From contig NZ_JAKRFZ010000002.1 of the NCBI RefSeq assembly GCF_022347765.1, positions 1 through 64,000 on the forward strand: a stretch of 64,000 bases of DNA, read 5' to 3'. The notes under the pieces were generated by a model that did not search any database, was not told the origin of the DNA, and saw only the letters and a program-made list of their open reading frames with translations. Every line of letters starts with the position of its first letter. Position 1 is the first letter of the stretch. This stretch comes from Pseudoalteromonas sp. OOF1S-7. Its GTDB lineage: Bacteria; Pseudomonadota; Gammaproteobacteria; Enterobacterales; Alteromonadaceae. Positions 1-8,806 of the stretch are shown piece by piece. A program made the position numbers and the translations under genes.

Positions 1-231
1 GCCGCCACCGCCGCCACCGCCGCCGCCACCGCCACCGCCGCCGCCGTTTCCATCTGTGCAATCAGTACAGTCATCAGTTTCATATGCCGCAACTGAGTTT
101 AGGCCCCAACCCCATTCTAGCGTTTGAACATCTTCCGATGTCTCATCATCTATATAGGTGTGCGTGGTGAGTGTTAAGTTTGTCGTGAACAACGCCATAT
201 ATAGCGCTGACTTTTTGACACTAATCTTCAT
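1..231 (-). CDS. Small acidic protein with poly-glycine tract (partial, runs off left edge)
   Basis: This gene is read on the minus strand from an ATG at 231, with a good Shine-Dalgarno sequence (GGAG at about 237-240). Only the first 77 codons are in the window and no stop is seen. The N-terminus is MKISVKKSAL, then a Thr-rich segment, an acidic stretch with two tryptophans (EWGWG around residue 40) and a Cys-x-x-Cys pair (C55, C58). After Asn62 it continues as 15 uninterrupted glycines encoded by GGC/GGT codons to the edge. The start lies 10 bases after the stop of the Fic gene, so the two are probably cotranscribed. The N-terminus is a poor fit to a Sec signal peptide. It could be the precursor of a modified peptide (microcin B17 also has a leader followed by a poly-Gly run) or the start of a longer Gly-rich protein. 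I do not recognise the family. Confidence 0.6.
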   Translation of the reverse strand, partial: MKISVKKSALYMALFTTNLTLTTHTYIDDETSEDVQTLEWGWGLNSVAAYETDDCTDCTDGNGGGGGGGGGGGGGGG

Positions 232-241
232 TTATACTCCT

Positions 242-1204
242 TCAAAGATTATTTTTTAGTAGAGAATCAATTTGCTCAAAAGTGGCGAGTATTTGTGGGC
301 ACTCGAAGACGATTGTCCCCTCTGGATAACGCATGGCCCGTGGTACCAATATCTTATTATCACATAGTGATTTAATAACACTTTGCAAATAACCCACTCT
401 GATCTTCAATTTTTTGGCCAGGCTTGGCAGGAAAACGATTGGCTGAGACCAGAGAAACCTGATGACCAAAAGGTGTACATGTGCCTGAGGCATCAGAATA
501 AATGGTGCGGTCAGTTTTTTATTCGTTGACTCTATTAGACTCAAGCATTGCGACCCCGTAGCTTCAGCCCAAGTCATTGCATGTGTCCAATAATCACAAT
601 CAACATACTCCTTCGAGGTTACGCCATACTGATGTAACGCGTTAAAGTAGTTGTTTTTATCGGCCGAGAGGCGATATAAAAAGCTTAGAAGAAGGCGTGG
701 CTCTTGGTGTAACTGAGCAAAAGCCATGGCCCGCGCTGTACGGCCATTGGCATCGTAGAATGGATGAATATTAACCAGTCTTGAATAGTTAATTATTGTG
801 TTGAATAAGCTTGACTCTTGACATTTTACATCACTTACATATTCATTCATTAAAGCGTGTATACGCTCCGGTGGCGGTGGAATGTATAAGCGTTCACCGT
901 TTGGGGCTGAAACCTTGCACTCAACCTTTCTTATTGTATCGTCAGGCTGACTGTTTAATAAAATAGCATTGGCGCGACATAGAGAGTTTACACTCACCCC
1001 GTGCTCAATAAAGACACTTATTGCTTTATTAAAAACCTGGTTAAAATGAGCTTGCTGAAGTACGGCCTGATTGCGAAAACCTGCTTGTGATTCAAAAAGC
1101 GCAATCTGCGCTCTCGTGACACCTCTTGTCTGCCTCAGACTCGAACCACCGGCTAAATAACGCACGAATAAGCGAGCCAAAACATCATTTTTTATGAAGT
1201 CCAT
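242..1204 (-). CDS. Fic-domain protein (probable AMPylating or related nucleotidyl/phospho-transferase)
   Basis: Fic proteins transfer AMP or another phosphate-linked group onto target proteins. The 320-residue product carries the Fic core motif HPFYDANGRTAR at residues 147-158 (consensus HPFxxGNGRxxR, here with Ala in place of the first Gly), with the catalytic histidine H147. Upstream is the typical YIPPPPERI flap segment at about 107-114. The C-terminal 80 residues look like a winged-helix segment, as in many stand-alone bacterial Fic proteins. No convincing inhibitory-helix motif ([S/T]xxxE[G/N]) was found by eye, so autoinhibition is undecided. No strong ribosome site precedes the ATG at 1204. 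The gene and the flanking 1205-1330 are more AT-rich than the rest of the window, which may mean acquisition. It probably forms a transcription unit with the poly-Gly ORF that follows. Confidence 0.85.
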   Translation of the reverse strand: MDFIKNDVLARLFVRYLAGGSSLRQTRGVTRAQIALFESQAGFRNQAVLQQAHFNQVFNKAISVFIEHGVSVNSLCRANAILLNSQPDDTIRKVECKVSAPNGERLYIPPPPERIHALMNEYVSDVKCQESSLFNTIINYSRLVNIHPFYDANGRTARAMAFAQLHQEPRLLLSFLYRLSADKNNYFNALHQYGVTSKEYVDCDYWTHAMTWAEATGSQCLSLIESTNKKLTAPFILMPQAHVHLLVIRFLWSQPIVFLPSLAKKLKIRVGYLQSVIKSLCDNKILVPRAMRYPEGTIVFECPQILATFEQIDSLLKNNL

Positions 1205-1440
1205 CTGGTAAAAAATAAAATATGTAAAATATAATATCTTATTATATCATGCTTGTTCCTATTTTATAAATAGCTTAACCAAATTAATGCATAGATATAA
1301 AGGATAACAAGGTAAACTTAACCAAAGTGGATATTAAACAGCCAGCGCACCGTCAACTCTTAACATTACCGTAAAAAACACCTAGCTTTTTAAACATGCA
1401 TATACCTGCCAACTTGAAATAATATGCGATCTTCATCACA

Positions 1441-1647
1441 TCAGCGCGTTTTCCTCTGATGACAAGCTCGTAGTACCGCCCTTTTTTGCTCGTTATCACA
1501 TGACTGCCAGTTCATAATTTCTTTTAAAGTACGATAGCATCCAACACAGATATCGTTCTCATCAAGACAACAATGTCGAATACAGGGTGATGCGACCTGC
1601 ACTGCGTTATTTTGGGCAGATTTCGCCTCTTTGTTTACACTCATCAT
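1441..1647 (-). CDS. DUF1289 family small cysteine-rich protein
   Basis: This is a 68-residue protein with the DUF1289 pattern PCIRHCCLDENDICVGCYRT: cysteines at 22, 26, 27, 34 and 37, followed by the conserved KEIMNW segment. The cysteine spacing suggests a metal-binding site, but the family has no firmly assigned function. Two adjacent ATG codons (1647 and 1644) follow a GGAG Shine-Dalgarno site; the second has the better spacing. It is a single gene flanked by intergenic stretches on both sides. Confidence 0.85.
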   Translation of the reverse strand: MMSVNKEAKSAQNNAVQVASPCIRHCCLDENDICVGCYRTLKEIMNWQSCDNEQKRAVLRACHQRKTR

Positions 1648-1857
1648 TCAACTCCGCAATCACTTTTAAAGCATTATACCCTTTAAACACAGGCTGAGAT
1701 ATTTTTGCTTGCCAGCGGACAAAAAATGACTATGATGCGTCCTGCAAAGCAGGCAGCAAGCCATAAAGCCCAGAGCCACGAGGTTAAGATTACTTCTTCT
1801 CTTTTGCTTTAATGACACACTTTTTGATTTTGATACGACTAAATATAGGAAATCAGG

Positions 1858-2532
1858 TTGGCCGCTTTAGTTCATTTTCGTGCAAGGCACGACGACTCAA
1901 CAACAGATGACACACTGTTTTCACTCATTGCTGATGATTTACTGAGCCAGGGTTATAGCATTCGCCCGGGCGCACTCCCGTGCGACCTGGCAGACGATTT
2001 ACTGGCCTATCAGCACAGTTTAAGTACGCAAAAGTATGAACATGCCGGCATTGGCCGTGGCGATGATTTCTTACATAACGATTTTGTGCGTACAGACGAA
2101 ATTTGCTGGATAAACGGCGAGTCAGAGCCCGGACAGCGCTGGCTTGACTGGACCAGGCGGTTACAGCAATTTTTGAACCGTCGCTTGTTTATGGGATTGT
2201 TCTCATTCGAAAGTCATTTTGCTCATTACGCCAGCGGCAGTTACTACAAGCGCCATTACGACGCGTTCAGAGGTGAAACCAACCGCATCCTGTCACTGGT
2301 TACCTATCTGAATCCTGGGTGGGCACATAATGATGGGGGGGAAATGGTGCTCTACCGGGATGACCATGACCTTGACGGGATAAAAGTAGTCCCTTTACAC
2401 GGCACGCTTGCCCTGTTTTTAAGTGAAGAGTTTCCTCATGAAGTACTCCCGGCTAAACGAGACAGATATTCTATCGCAGGCTGGTTCAGGGTAAATACCT
2501 CCATTGCGGGTAAGATAGATCCCCCAAGATAA
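1858..2532 (+). CDS. 2OG-Fe(II) oxygenase, SM-20/prolyl-hydroxylase-like
   Basis: This is a non-haem iron, 2-oxoglutarate-dependent oxygenase of about 224 residues. The jelly-roll core shows the iron-binding triad HxD (H133, D135) and H194, with R203 positioned to bind 2-oxoglutarate. The segments AGIGRGDDF, FVRTDEICWI and GGEMVLYRDD resemble the SM-20/EGL-9-like bacterial hydroxylases. The best-studied of these (Pseudomonas PPHD) hydroxylates a proline of EF-Tu; whether this protein has that substrate is inference. The start is a TTG at 1858 preceded by AGGA at about 1847, since I see no ATG in the same frame with a better ribosome site. It is monocistronic and convergent with the small gene at 2581-2808. 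Confidence 0.8.
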   Translation: MAALVHFRARHDDSTTDDTLFSLIADDLLSQGYSIRPGALPCDLADDLLAYQHSLSTQKYEHAGIGRGDDFLHNDFVRTDEICWINGESEPGQRWLDWTRRLQQFLNRRLFMGLFSFESHFAHYASGSYYKRHYDAFRGETNRILSLVTYLNPGWAHNDGGEMVLYRDDHDLDGIKVVPLHGTLALFLSEEFPHEVLPAKRDRYSIAGWFRVNTSIAGKIDPPR

Positions 2533-2565
2533 AAACGTGGCAAGCGCAAATAAGTCACCATACCC

Positions 2566-2588
2566 GGGCCTGAGAGAATTTTAGGCCC
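2566..2588. terminator. Possible shared hairpin between convergent genes
   Basis: An inverted repeat GGGCCT / AGGCCC with an 11-base loop spans the stop codon of the small minus-strand gene. It may end transcription of both convergent genes. The stem is short and there is only a weak T-tract on either side. Confidence 0.3.
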
Positions 2589-2808
2589 AGGTATCTAAGT
2601 GTTGCTCTTCGTCGTCGATCTCACTGTCATCTTCGTCTTTTTTGCGGGCATCTTCCTCTTTATGCTTTTGCTGCGCCATCTCCAGTAAGTGCTTTTTACG
2701 CTTAATCCTTTCTGTTCGATTGTCGAGCACTCCCGCAACTTTAAACGGGCCATCATGACTCACTTGCAACCGAACTATCGGCGCCAGGAACGGCTTAAAT
2801 GCATCCAT
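2581..2808 (-). CDS. Small conserved hypothetical protein with charged C-terminus
   Basis: This is a protein of about 75 residues starting MDAFKPFLAP. The first half contains a short beta-like segment (VRLQVSHDGPFKVAGVLD). The second half is a strongly charged Lys/Glu/Asp helix ending in DDEEQHLDTWA. The start at 2808 is preferred over an in-frame ATG at 2835 because GAGGTG lies about 6 bases upstream of the former. No function is recognised. It is transcribed away from the his operon, so 2809-2979 holds divergent promoters. Confidence 0.6.
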   Translation of the reverse strand: MDAFKPFLAPIVRLQVSHDGPFKVAGVLDNRTERIKRKKHLLEMAQQKHKEEDARKKDEDDSEIDDEEQHLDTWA

Positions 2809-2886
2809 AATCCACCTCATTTCGTGGTATTTCATGCCTTTATTATCGACAGTTATAATTTATTCTTTAATTTATGCAAAAAAGTA

Positions 2887-2923
2887 CTTGCACGCAATTC
2901 CTCTCCTGTGTTTATCTATAGAT
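2887..2923 (+). promoter_or_regulatory. Candidate his operon promoter
   Basis: TTGCAC at 2888-2893 is a plausible -35 element. TTTATC (2911-2916) or the overlapping TATAGA (2917-2922) are the candidate -10 elements, giving 17 or 23 bases of spacing. It lies about 60 bases upstream of the leader-peptide start. The assignment is by eye and weak. Confidence 0.35.
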
Positions 2924-2979
2924 ACATTTTGAGCGCCTGATGCGCGTCACATTTAAGATAAACAACAAGAGAATCTGAC

Positions 2980-3030
2980 ATGCTTATTACACTGACAGCT
3001 ATCCATCATCACCATCATACACCGGGATAA
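2980..3030 (+). CDS. hisL: his operon leader peptide
   Basis: This 16-codon ORF encodes MLITLTAIHHHHHTPG, with five consecutive His codons (CAT CAT CAC CAT CAT) at codons 9-13 and a TAA stop. It lies 126 bases upstream of hisG. In known his attenuators, scarcity of charged tRNA-His stalls the ribosome in the His run and lets the antiterminator form. The complementary RNA segments needed for that are present downstream (separate entries). A modest AAGAGA ribosome site precedes the ATG. Escherichia coli has seven His codons in the equivalent peptide. Confidence 0.93.
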   Translation: MLITLTAIHHHHHTPG

Positions 3031-3038
3031 CCTGTCAG
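2992..3038 (+). promoter_or_regulatory. his attenuator: pause hairpin
   Basis: CTGACAG at 2992-2998, within the leader ORF, is perfectly complementary to CTGTCAG at 3032-3038, just past its stop codon. This matches the 1:2 pause hairpin of classical attenuators. A ribosome stalled on the His codons would cover the first arm and release the downstream segments. Confidence 0.75.
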
Positions 3039-3066
3039 GTATTTCGCTGGTGGGTTATTCCTTCAA

Positions 3067-3119
3067 GGAACCTCCGGCGAACTAGCACTCAACATAATTT
3101 ATTTTCGCCCTGAGGTTCC
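3067..3119 (+). promoter_or_regulatory. his attenuator: antiterminator pairing
   Basis: GGAACCTC (3067-3074) is perfectly complementary to GAGGTTCC (3112-3119). The second segment is part of the terminator stem, so the two structures are mutually exclusive. GGTT at about 3053 can also pair with AACC at 3069-3072, giving an earlier alternative hairpin that would sequester the first arm. Confidence 0.75.
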
Positions 3120-3138
3120 CTCGGGGCTTTTAGTTTTT
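3107..3138 (+). terminator. his attenuator: intrinsic terminator
   Basis: The stem GCCCTGAGG / CCTCGGGGC (9 pairs, one G-T wobble) closes a TTC loop at 3107-3127. It is followed by TTTTAGTTTTT. It ends 18 bases before hisG and is the terminator of the attenuation system. Confidence 0.88.
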
Positions 3139-3156
3139 AAACTTAGGAAATAAATT

Positions 3157-4056
3157 ATGAACACCAACAACCGTTTACGAATTGCAATTCAAAAATCTGG
3201 CCGCCTTTCTAAGGATTGTCAGTCACTGCTCAAACAGCTTGGAATTAAATTAAATCTGCGCGAACAGCGCCTGATCGCCCACTCTACCAATATGCCAATC
3301 GATGTCCTGAGAGTCCGTGATGACGATATTCCGGGTTTGGTCATGGATGGTGTGTGCGACCTGGGCATTGTAGGTGAAAACGTGCTGGTTGAAACGCAGG
3401 CTGAACGCCAGCGCAACGGGCAGCCCAGCGAAGTCAGCAAGCTCGCAAAACTCGACTTTGGCTATTGCCGTCTGGCACTGGCCTGGCCGCAGGAACTGGG
3501 TATGCAGGATAAAAGCTGGTTCAACGGCAAACGCATCGCAACCACATACCCAGAAATTTTGAAGCAGTACCTCGAACAAGAGCAGATTGATGCCAGTGTC
3601 GTTATGCTAACGGGCTCGGTAGAAGTTGCACCTCGTGCTGGCCTTGCCGATGCAATCTGCGATTTGGTATCAACCGGCGCAACGCTCGAAGCAAACGGCC
3701 TGATGCAGGGCGACACCATTTTAGAATCGAACGCCTGCCTTATCCAAAACGCTAACCTCAGTGACGACGATAAGCTCTCACTTATCAACAAACTGATGCC
3801 CCGTTTGCGCGGTGTAAAACAGGCAAAAGAAAGCAAATACATTATGTTGCACGCGCCAAAAGCGAAACTTGATGAGATCTGTGCGTTGTTGCCGGGGACA
3901 GGTCAACCAACCCTGCTTGCTCTGGCCGGAAGCGAAGAATATGTTGCTCTGCACATGGTCAGCAGCGAAACCCTGTTCTGGGAAACCATGGAAGAGCTCA
4001 AAGCGCTCGGCGCAAACTCTATTCTAGTTATGCCAATCGAAAAAATGATGGAGTAA
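3157..4056 (+). CDS. hisG: ATP phosphoribosyltransferase
   Basis: HisG catalyses the first committed step of histidine synthesis, joining ATP and PRPP to give phosphoribosyl-ATP. The 299-residue product matches the long-form enzyme. It has an N-terminal catalytic half ([18 protein letters not shown], then [13 protein letters not shown]), the phosphate-binding [12 protein letters not shown] and [13 protein letters not shown] segments, and a C-terminal ACT-like regulatory domain of about 75 residues that binds histidine for feedback inhibition. The ATG follows TTAGGAAATAAATT. As the first structural gene it is controlled by the attenuator just upstream. Confidence 0.97.
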   Translation: MNTNNRLRIAIQKSGRLSKDCQSLLKQLGIKLNLREQRLIAHSTNMPIDVLRVRDDDIPGLVMDGVCDLGIVGENVLVETQAERQRNGQPSEVSKLAKLDFGYCRLALAWPQELGMQDKSWFNGKRIATTYPEILKQYLEQEQIDASVVMLTGSVEVAPRAGLADAICDLVSTGATLEANGLMQGDTILESNACLIQNANLSDDDKLSLINKLMPRLRGVKQAKESKYIMLHAPKAKLDEICALLPGTGQPTLLALAGSEEYVALHMVSSETLFWETMEELKALGANSILVMPIEKMME

Positions 4057-4062
4057 CCACGC

Positions 4063-5355
4063 ATGTTTATCTGGAATGAGGCGGACCGGGCTCAGCAAAA
4101 GGCTGCACTTGAACGCCCGGCCGTGACTATCAGTGATGAGCTGGAAAAAGTTGTTGCAACAATCATTGCAGAAGTCGAGCTAAACGGTGATGAAGCATTG
4201 CTGGAATATGCCCGTAAGTTCGATAAACGTGCTCAGCCTCGGTTATTGGTATCCGCTGAAGAAATTCAGGCCAGTGAAGGCGTTATTTCAGCAGAACTTA
4301 AACAGGCCATCGACCAGGCTTACAGTAATATTCGCACTTTTCACGCACTACAAGTGCCCGTAGAAAAACGTCTTGAAACACAACCTGGTGTGATATGCGA
4401 GCTTAAGTATCAAGCTATTGAAGCGGTTGGTCTGTATGTCCCGGGAGGCAGTGCACCACTGCCGTCTTCTGTACTTATGCAAGGAGTCTGTGCCCAACTG
4501 GCAGGGGCACAAACAATTGTATTGTGCACGCCAGTTAACGGTGAACAAAGCATTGATCCTGCAATTTTATATGCGGCCAAAAAATGCGGTATCACCACAA
4601 TCGTTGAAAGCGGCGGCGCCGGTGCAATTGCAGCGATGGCACTGGGTACCCAAAGCGTACCTAAAGTAGACAAAGTGTTTGGACCGGGAAATGCCTTTGT
4701 GACTATGGCCAAACAGCTACTGTCGCAATCGCTTCCAGGATTTGCCATTGATATGCCCGCAGGACCTTCAGAAGTATTGGTCATTGCCGATGAACGCGCT
4801 AACCCGGCTTACGTTGCTGCTGATCTGCTCTCGCAAGCCGAACACGGCCCCGACTCTCAGGTACTGCTGCTCAGTAACAGCAAACAGCTTATTAAAGAGG
4901 TCCAGGGCGAACTGGATCGTCAGTTGTTGCAACTAAGCCGCGCAGACATCGCCAAACAGGCGCTTGAAAATAGCACGCTTATTCTGGTCGAAGATATGGA
5001 ACAAGCATTTGCGGTTAGCGCAGAGTACGGACCTGAGCACCTGATCTTACAGCTCGGTGAACCAGAGCCCTATCTGCCTTTAGTGAAAAATGCCGGCTCG
5101 GTATTTGTTGGTGACTACACGCCTGAATCCGCAGGTGATTACGCGTCAGGTACCAACCATGTATTGCCAACATATGGTTACAGTCGCTGCTATTCGAGCC
5201 TCAACCTGCTCGATTTTTATCGTACCTATACGCAACAGACAATCAGTAAAGGGGGTTTACAGTTGCTAAGCAAGGCCATTTTCCCCCTGGCTGAGGCGGA
5301 AGGCCTGAATGCCCACGCCAATGCTGTCAAGATCAGGCTGGAGAACAACGCATGA
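4063..5355 (+). CDS. hisD: Histidinol dehydrogenase
   Basis: HisD carries out the last two steps, oxidising L-histidinol to L-histidine with two NAD+ and a bound zinc. The product of 430 residues is full length. Family landmarks include GLYVPGGSAPLPSSVLM, KVFGPGNAFV, DMPAGPSEVLVIAD and AEHGPDSQ (zinc and substrate residues). The C-terminal region contains the paired GPEHL and SAGDYASGTNHVLPT segments. The start follows GGAG with 9 bases of spacing, 6 bases after hisG. The stop overlaps the hisC start as ATGA. Confidence 0.97.
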   Translation: MFIWNEADRAQQKAALERPAVTISDELEKVVATIIAEVELNGDEALLEYARKFDKRAQPRLLVSAEEIQASEGVISAELKQAIDQAYSNIRTFHALQVPVEKRLETQPGVICELKYQAIEAVGLYVPGGSAPLPSSVLMQGVCAQLAGAQTIVLCTPVNGEQSIDPAILYAAKKCGITTIVESGGAGAIAAMALGTQSVPKVDKVFGPGNAFVTMAKQLLSQSLPGFAIDMPAGPSEVLVIADERANPAYVAADLLSQAEHGPDSQVLLLSNSKQLIKEVQGELDRQLLQLSRADIAKQALENSTLILVEDMEQAFAVSAEYGPEHLILQLGEPEPYLPLVKNAGSVFVGDYTPESAGDYASGTNHVLPTYGYSRCYSSLNLLDFYRTYTQQTISKGGLQLLSKAIFPLAEAEGLNAHANAVKIRLENNA

Positions 5356-6410
5356 GTCAAATTGAATTACCAGAGAATATTGCGTCATTGAGCGCATACA
5401 GCTCGGCGAAGAGCGAAAAGCTCACCGGCACAACCTGGCTTAATGCCAACGAAAGCCCTTATTCACGGCGTGTGAGCCTCAACTTTGAAGCACTCAACCG
5501 CTATCCGGATCCACAACCCGAAGCGGTAATAAACGCTTACGCCAGTTATGCGGGCCTTAACCCGGAACAGGTGTTGATGACGCGTGGCGCTGATGAAGGC
5601 ATCGAGCTGTTGGTACGTACTTATTGTACACCCGGACAAGACAAAATCGCTTTATTCCTGCCCACGTACGGCATGTATAAAGTAACGGCAGATACCCACA
5701 ATGTCGGGATCACAGCACTTGAGCAGAGCCTGTTGCAACAAGGCAGCGCAGCAGAAATTGCAGGCGCTGTTGGCAACGCCAAGCTGGTATTTATCTGTAA
5801 CCCCAATAACCCGACCGGCGCGACGGTAAGTACAGATAAAATTGCTGCGATTGCAGCGGCACTCAAAGACAAGGCACTGGTCATCGTCGATGAAGCTTAT
5901 ATTGAGTTTTGTGAACAACTCACCGCAGCGAACCTGTTATCGGATTTCGAAAACCTGGTGGTACTGCGCACCCTGTCAAAGGCATTTGCCCTGGCCGGGC
6001 TCAGAACCGGGTTTACCCTGGCTTCACCCAACGTACTTGCACCAGTACGCAAGGTTATCGCCCCTTATCCGGTGTCTGCGGTGGTAGCGCAAATTGCACA
6101 GGAAGCGTTGACCCCGGATGCCATTACCCAGATGCGCCGTCAGGTCAGTATTCTCAATAAAGCAAAGGAAAAGCTCACTGAGGTACTTGGAGGGTCCGAA
6201 AAAATTGCCAACGTCATGATTGGCGAAGGCAACTTTATTACAGTCCAGGTACGGCAGGTAAACGATATTAAACAGGCGATGCAATCAGGTCTTATCATGC
6301 GTCCCTTTACCCTCTTCGGTGAGGATAATTGGTTACGCATTTCAATTGGTAGCGAGCAGGAATTAGAACAAGTCAGACGCTGGCTGACACAACCACAGGC
6401 AGAACAATAA
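5352..6410 (+). CDS. hisC: Histidinol-phosphate aminotransferase
   Basis: HisC is a PLP-dependent class I/II aminotransferase converting imidazole-acetol phosphate and glutamate to histidinol phosphate. The product has 352 residues. The PLP lysine is K210 in [23 protein letters not shown] (150-156) and VDEAYIEF are the usual cofactor-contacting segments. The gene overlaps hisD by 4 bases, indicating translational coupling. Confidence 0.97.
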   Translation: MSQIELPENIASLSAYSSAKSEKLTGTTWLNANESPYSRRVSLNFEALNRYPDPQPEAVINAYASYAGLNPEQVLMTRGADEGIELLVRTYCTPGQDKIALFLPTYGMYKVTADTHNVGITALEQSLLQQGSAAEIAGAVGNAKLVFICNPNNPTGATVSTDKIAAIAAALKDKALVIVDEAYIEFCEQLTAANLLSDFENLVVLRTLSKAFALAGLRTGFTLASPNVLAPVRKVIAPYPVSAVVAQIAQEALTPDAITQMRRQVSILNKAKEKLTEVLGGSEKIANVMIGEGNFITVQVRQVNDIKQAMQSGLIMRPFTLFGEDNWLRISIGSEQELEQVRRWLTQPQAEQ

Positions 6411-6412
6411 CA

Positions 6413-7474
6413 ATGAGCACACCTTATTTATTCATCGACCGGGATGGCACGTTAATTGAAGAACCCATTTCGGACAAACAGGTAGACAGTCTGGAAAAAC
6501 TGGCCTTGCTGCCCAACGTGATCCCGGCTTTACTATCGCTACAGGCCGCCGGCTACAAGCTGATCATGGTCTCAAATCAGGACGGACTGGGCACCGACAG
6601 CTTTCCAGAGGAAGACTTCGCCCTGCCCCACAATCAAATGATGGCGATTTTTACCAGTCAGGGGATCCGATTTGAAGACGTGTTGATTTGTCCACACTTT
6701 GACGAAGACAACTGTCAGTGCCGAAAACCTAAAACGGGTTTGCTAACCAACCTGATGCGCTCGGGTAAAGTTGATCTTGCGAACTCCTATGTGATTGGTG
6801 ACAGACAAACCGATATCGAGCTGGCTAATAACCTGTGTATTGAAGGGATTCTTTATGACGATAACTGGCCAGAAATTGTCACCCGCTTGACGACCCAAAA
6901 CCGTCAGGCATCAGTACAACGTAATACCAAAGAAACGCAAATCAATCTGGCACTTAACCTGGACCAAAACAGTGTCGGGTCTATCAGCACAGGCCTGGGC
7001 TTTTTTGACCACATGCTGGATCAAATTCGCACTCACGCGAACATCGGCCTGACGATAGAAGCCAGTGGCGACCTGCACATTGATGAGCACCACCTGGTAG
7101 AAGACATTGGCATTGCCCTTGGGCAGGCACTTAAACAGGCGCTCGGTACTAAGTCGCAGATCGCCCGTTATGGCTTTGCGCTGCCAATGGATGAATGCAA
7201 AGCTGAGTGTCAGCTGGACTTATCTGGCCGGGCATCATTTGTGCTAAACGCCGACTTTAGTCGTGAAAAAGTGGGTGACCTGGATGTGCAAATGGTTGAG
7301 CACTTCTTTAAGTCGCTGGCAGATAATGCCAACATCAGTCTGATCCTGTCAGTCAGCGAAGGCAACTGCCACCACCAGGTCGAAGGTTTGTTTAAAGTCT
7401 TTGCGCGAGCGCTGCGTACGGCCATCGCCAAAGATACCAGCCAGCAAACTGCAAGCTCTAAGGGGTGCTTATGA
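6413..7474 (+). CDS. hisB: Bifunctional histidinol-phosphatase / imidazoleglycerol-phosphate dehydratase
   Basis: This fused enzyme performs steps 6 and 8 of histidine synthesis. The N-terminal HAD-type phosphatase (about 1-165) has the DxDGT nucleophile motif (D9, D11) and a zinc-type Cys/His loop, [11 protein letters not shown]. The C-terminal dehydratase (about 170-353) has the paired manganese-binding segments [23 protein letters not shown] and VEHFFKSL. The fusion is the arrangement of enterobacteria and relatives. The stop overlaps hisH by 4 bases. Confidence 0.97.
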   Translation: MSTPYLFIDRDGTLIEEPISDKQVDSLEKLALLPNVIPALLSLQAAGYKLIMVSNQDGLGTDSFPEEDFALPHNQMMAIFTSQGIRFEDVLICPHFDEDNCQCRKPKTGLLTNLMRSGKVDLANSYVIGDRQTDIELANNLCIEGILYDDNWPEIVTRLTTQNRQASVQRNTKETQINLALNLDQNSVGSISTGLGFFDHMLDQIRTHANIGLTIEASGDLHIDEHHLVEDIGIALGQALKQALGTKSQIARYGFALPMDECKAECQLDLSGRASFVLNADFSREKVGDLDVQMVEHFFKSLADNANISLILSVSEGNCHHQVEGLFKVFARALRTAIAKDTSQQTASSKGCL

Positions 7475-8061
7475 TTGCCATCATTAACACGGGCTGTGCC
7501 AATATCAACTCGGTACGCTTTGCCTTTGAACGTCTGGGTGTGAATCCGGAAGTGATCCGCGACCCGGCAAAGCTAAAGCAATTTGACAGAGCGGTGTTAC
7601 CCGGCGTCGGACACGCCTCTGTGGCAATGAAACGCCTTCGCGACCAGGGTTGGGACACCGCCATCGCTGAGTATCAGAATCCGCTCATGGGCATTTGTCT
7701 TGGCATGCAGCTGCTGTGCGACGAAACCGAAGAAGGGAACGTTCAGTGTCTGGGCCAAATTCCCGGCAAAGTCAGCTATCTTGAAACCGGTCAGTTAACC
7801 AGTCCGCACATGGGCTGGAATACCTTGTCTGTGTGCAAGGCACACCCGCTGACACAAGGGCTTAACCCAGACGATCAGGTGTATTTTGTCCATAGTTTTG
7901 CCCACGCCAGCAATGCAAGTACAGTGGTCGAAAGTGAATATGGCACACGTTTTTCTGCCGTGGTTGCCAAAGACAATTATGCCGGTATGCAGTTTCACCC
8001 GGAGAAAAGCGCCAAAGTAGGTGCAGCCTTACTGAATAACTTCCTGAACTGGCAATTATAA
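7471..8061 (+). CDS. hisH: Imidazole glycerol phosphate synthase, glutaminase subunit
   Basis: HisH releases ammonia from glutamine and channels it to HisF. The class I glutamine amidotransferase triad is visible: nucleophile C76 in GICLGMQLL, and the His/Glu pair in MQFHPEKS. The start is taken as ATG 7471, which overlaps the hisB stop as ATGA, rather than an in-frame GTG at 7465. The product has 196 residues, the normal size. Confidence 0.96.
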   Translation: MIAIINTGCANINSVRFAFERLGVNPEVIRDPAKLKQFDRAVLPGVGHASVAMKRLRDQGWDTAIAEYQNPLMGICLGMQLLCDETEEGNVQCLGQIPGKVSYLETGQLTSPHMGWNTLSVCKAHPLTQGLNPDDQVYFVHSFAHASNASTVVESEYGTRFSAVVAKDNYAGMQFHPEKSAKVGAALLNNFLNWQL

Positions 8062-8071
8062 GGACAAGATA

Positions 8072-8806
8072 ATGATCATTCCTGCATTAGATGTATTACA
8101 AAACCAGATTGTACGCCTGTATCAGGGCAAGTATGACACCGCACAGTTCTACCCCTTCGAACTGGCAAGTCGCTTAAAAGCCTATCAGGATGCGGGTGCC
8201 GCTAAATTACACCTGGTTGACCTGGAAGGCGCGCGCGACCCACAAAAGAAGCAATGGCAACAAATCCAGCAAGCCACTGCTGAACTGACGGCCCCTTATC
8301 AGGTCGGCGGTGGGATCCGTCGTTATGAAGACGTGAAGCAATGGCTTAAAGCGGGTGCACAACAAGTTGTGATTGGTTCCATGGCCGTAGATAGCAAAGA
8401 AGAAGTCGCCGCATGGATTGAAGAATTTGGTGCCGAGCGCTTTGTCATCGCACTGGATGTAAAACGCAGCGCATCGGGCTGGGCAGTTGCCACCCATGGC
8501 TGGCTCGAGGAGTCTCAGTTAAGCCTGTTTGAACTCATTGATTTTTACCTGGCGCTGGGCGTGTATGACTTTTTATGTACGGACATCAGTAAAGATGGCA
8601 CTATGACAGGCCCCTCTTTTGCACTCTATCAGGAAATCGTCGCGCACAGTCCAGGCGTGCGAGTTCAGGCTTCGGGTGGGGTCAGCAGTTTAGATGATAT
8701 TCGTCAGTTGATTGAACTGGGCGTAAGTGGAATTATTCTGGGTAAGTCGTTACTGGATGGCGCATTTACTGTTGAGGAGGCAATCGCATGTTATCAAAGC
8801 GCATAA
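8072..8806 (+). CDS. hisA: Phosphoribosylformimino-5-aminoimidazole carboxamide ribotide isomerase
   Basis: HisA is a TIM-barrel isomerase (ProFAR to PRFAR). The product has 244 residues with the catalytic aspartate of IIPALDVLQ near the N-terminus, the second in [10 protein letters not shown], and phosphate-binding VGGGIR and ASGGVSS loops. It follows an AAGGA ribosome site 10 bases after hisH. Its end overlaps hisF by 19 bases. Confidence 0.96.
   Translation: MIIPALDVLQNQIVRLYQGKYDTAQFYPFELASRLKAYQDAGAAKLHLVDLEGARDPQKKQWQQIQQATAELTAPYQVGGGIRRYEDVKQWLKAGAQQVVIGSMAVDSKEEVAAWIEEFGAERFVIALDVKRSASGWAVATHGWLEESQLSLFELIDFYLALGVYDFLCTDISKDGTMTGPSFALYQEIVAHSPGVRVQASGGVSSLDDIRQLIELGVSGIILGKSLLDGAFTVEEAIACYQSA

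Noticed and set aside
1-45. GCC/ACC triplet repeat as a microsatellite or CRISPR-like repeat
   Set aside because: On the minus strand it is in frame with a well-started ORF and encodes 15 glycines; there are no spacers.
1-1204. Fic plus downstream ORF as a toxin-antitoxin pair
   Set aside because: The downstream ORF shows no resemblance to Phd, FicA or other small antitoxins, and it is Gly-rich and incomplete. No antitoxin-like gene precedes the Fic gene.
3219-3842. Several open frames antisense to hisG and other his genes
   Set aside because: They lack ribosome sites and recognisable domains and lie wholly within well-supported genes on the other strand.
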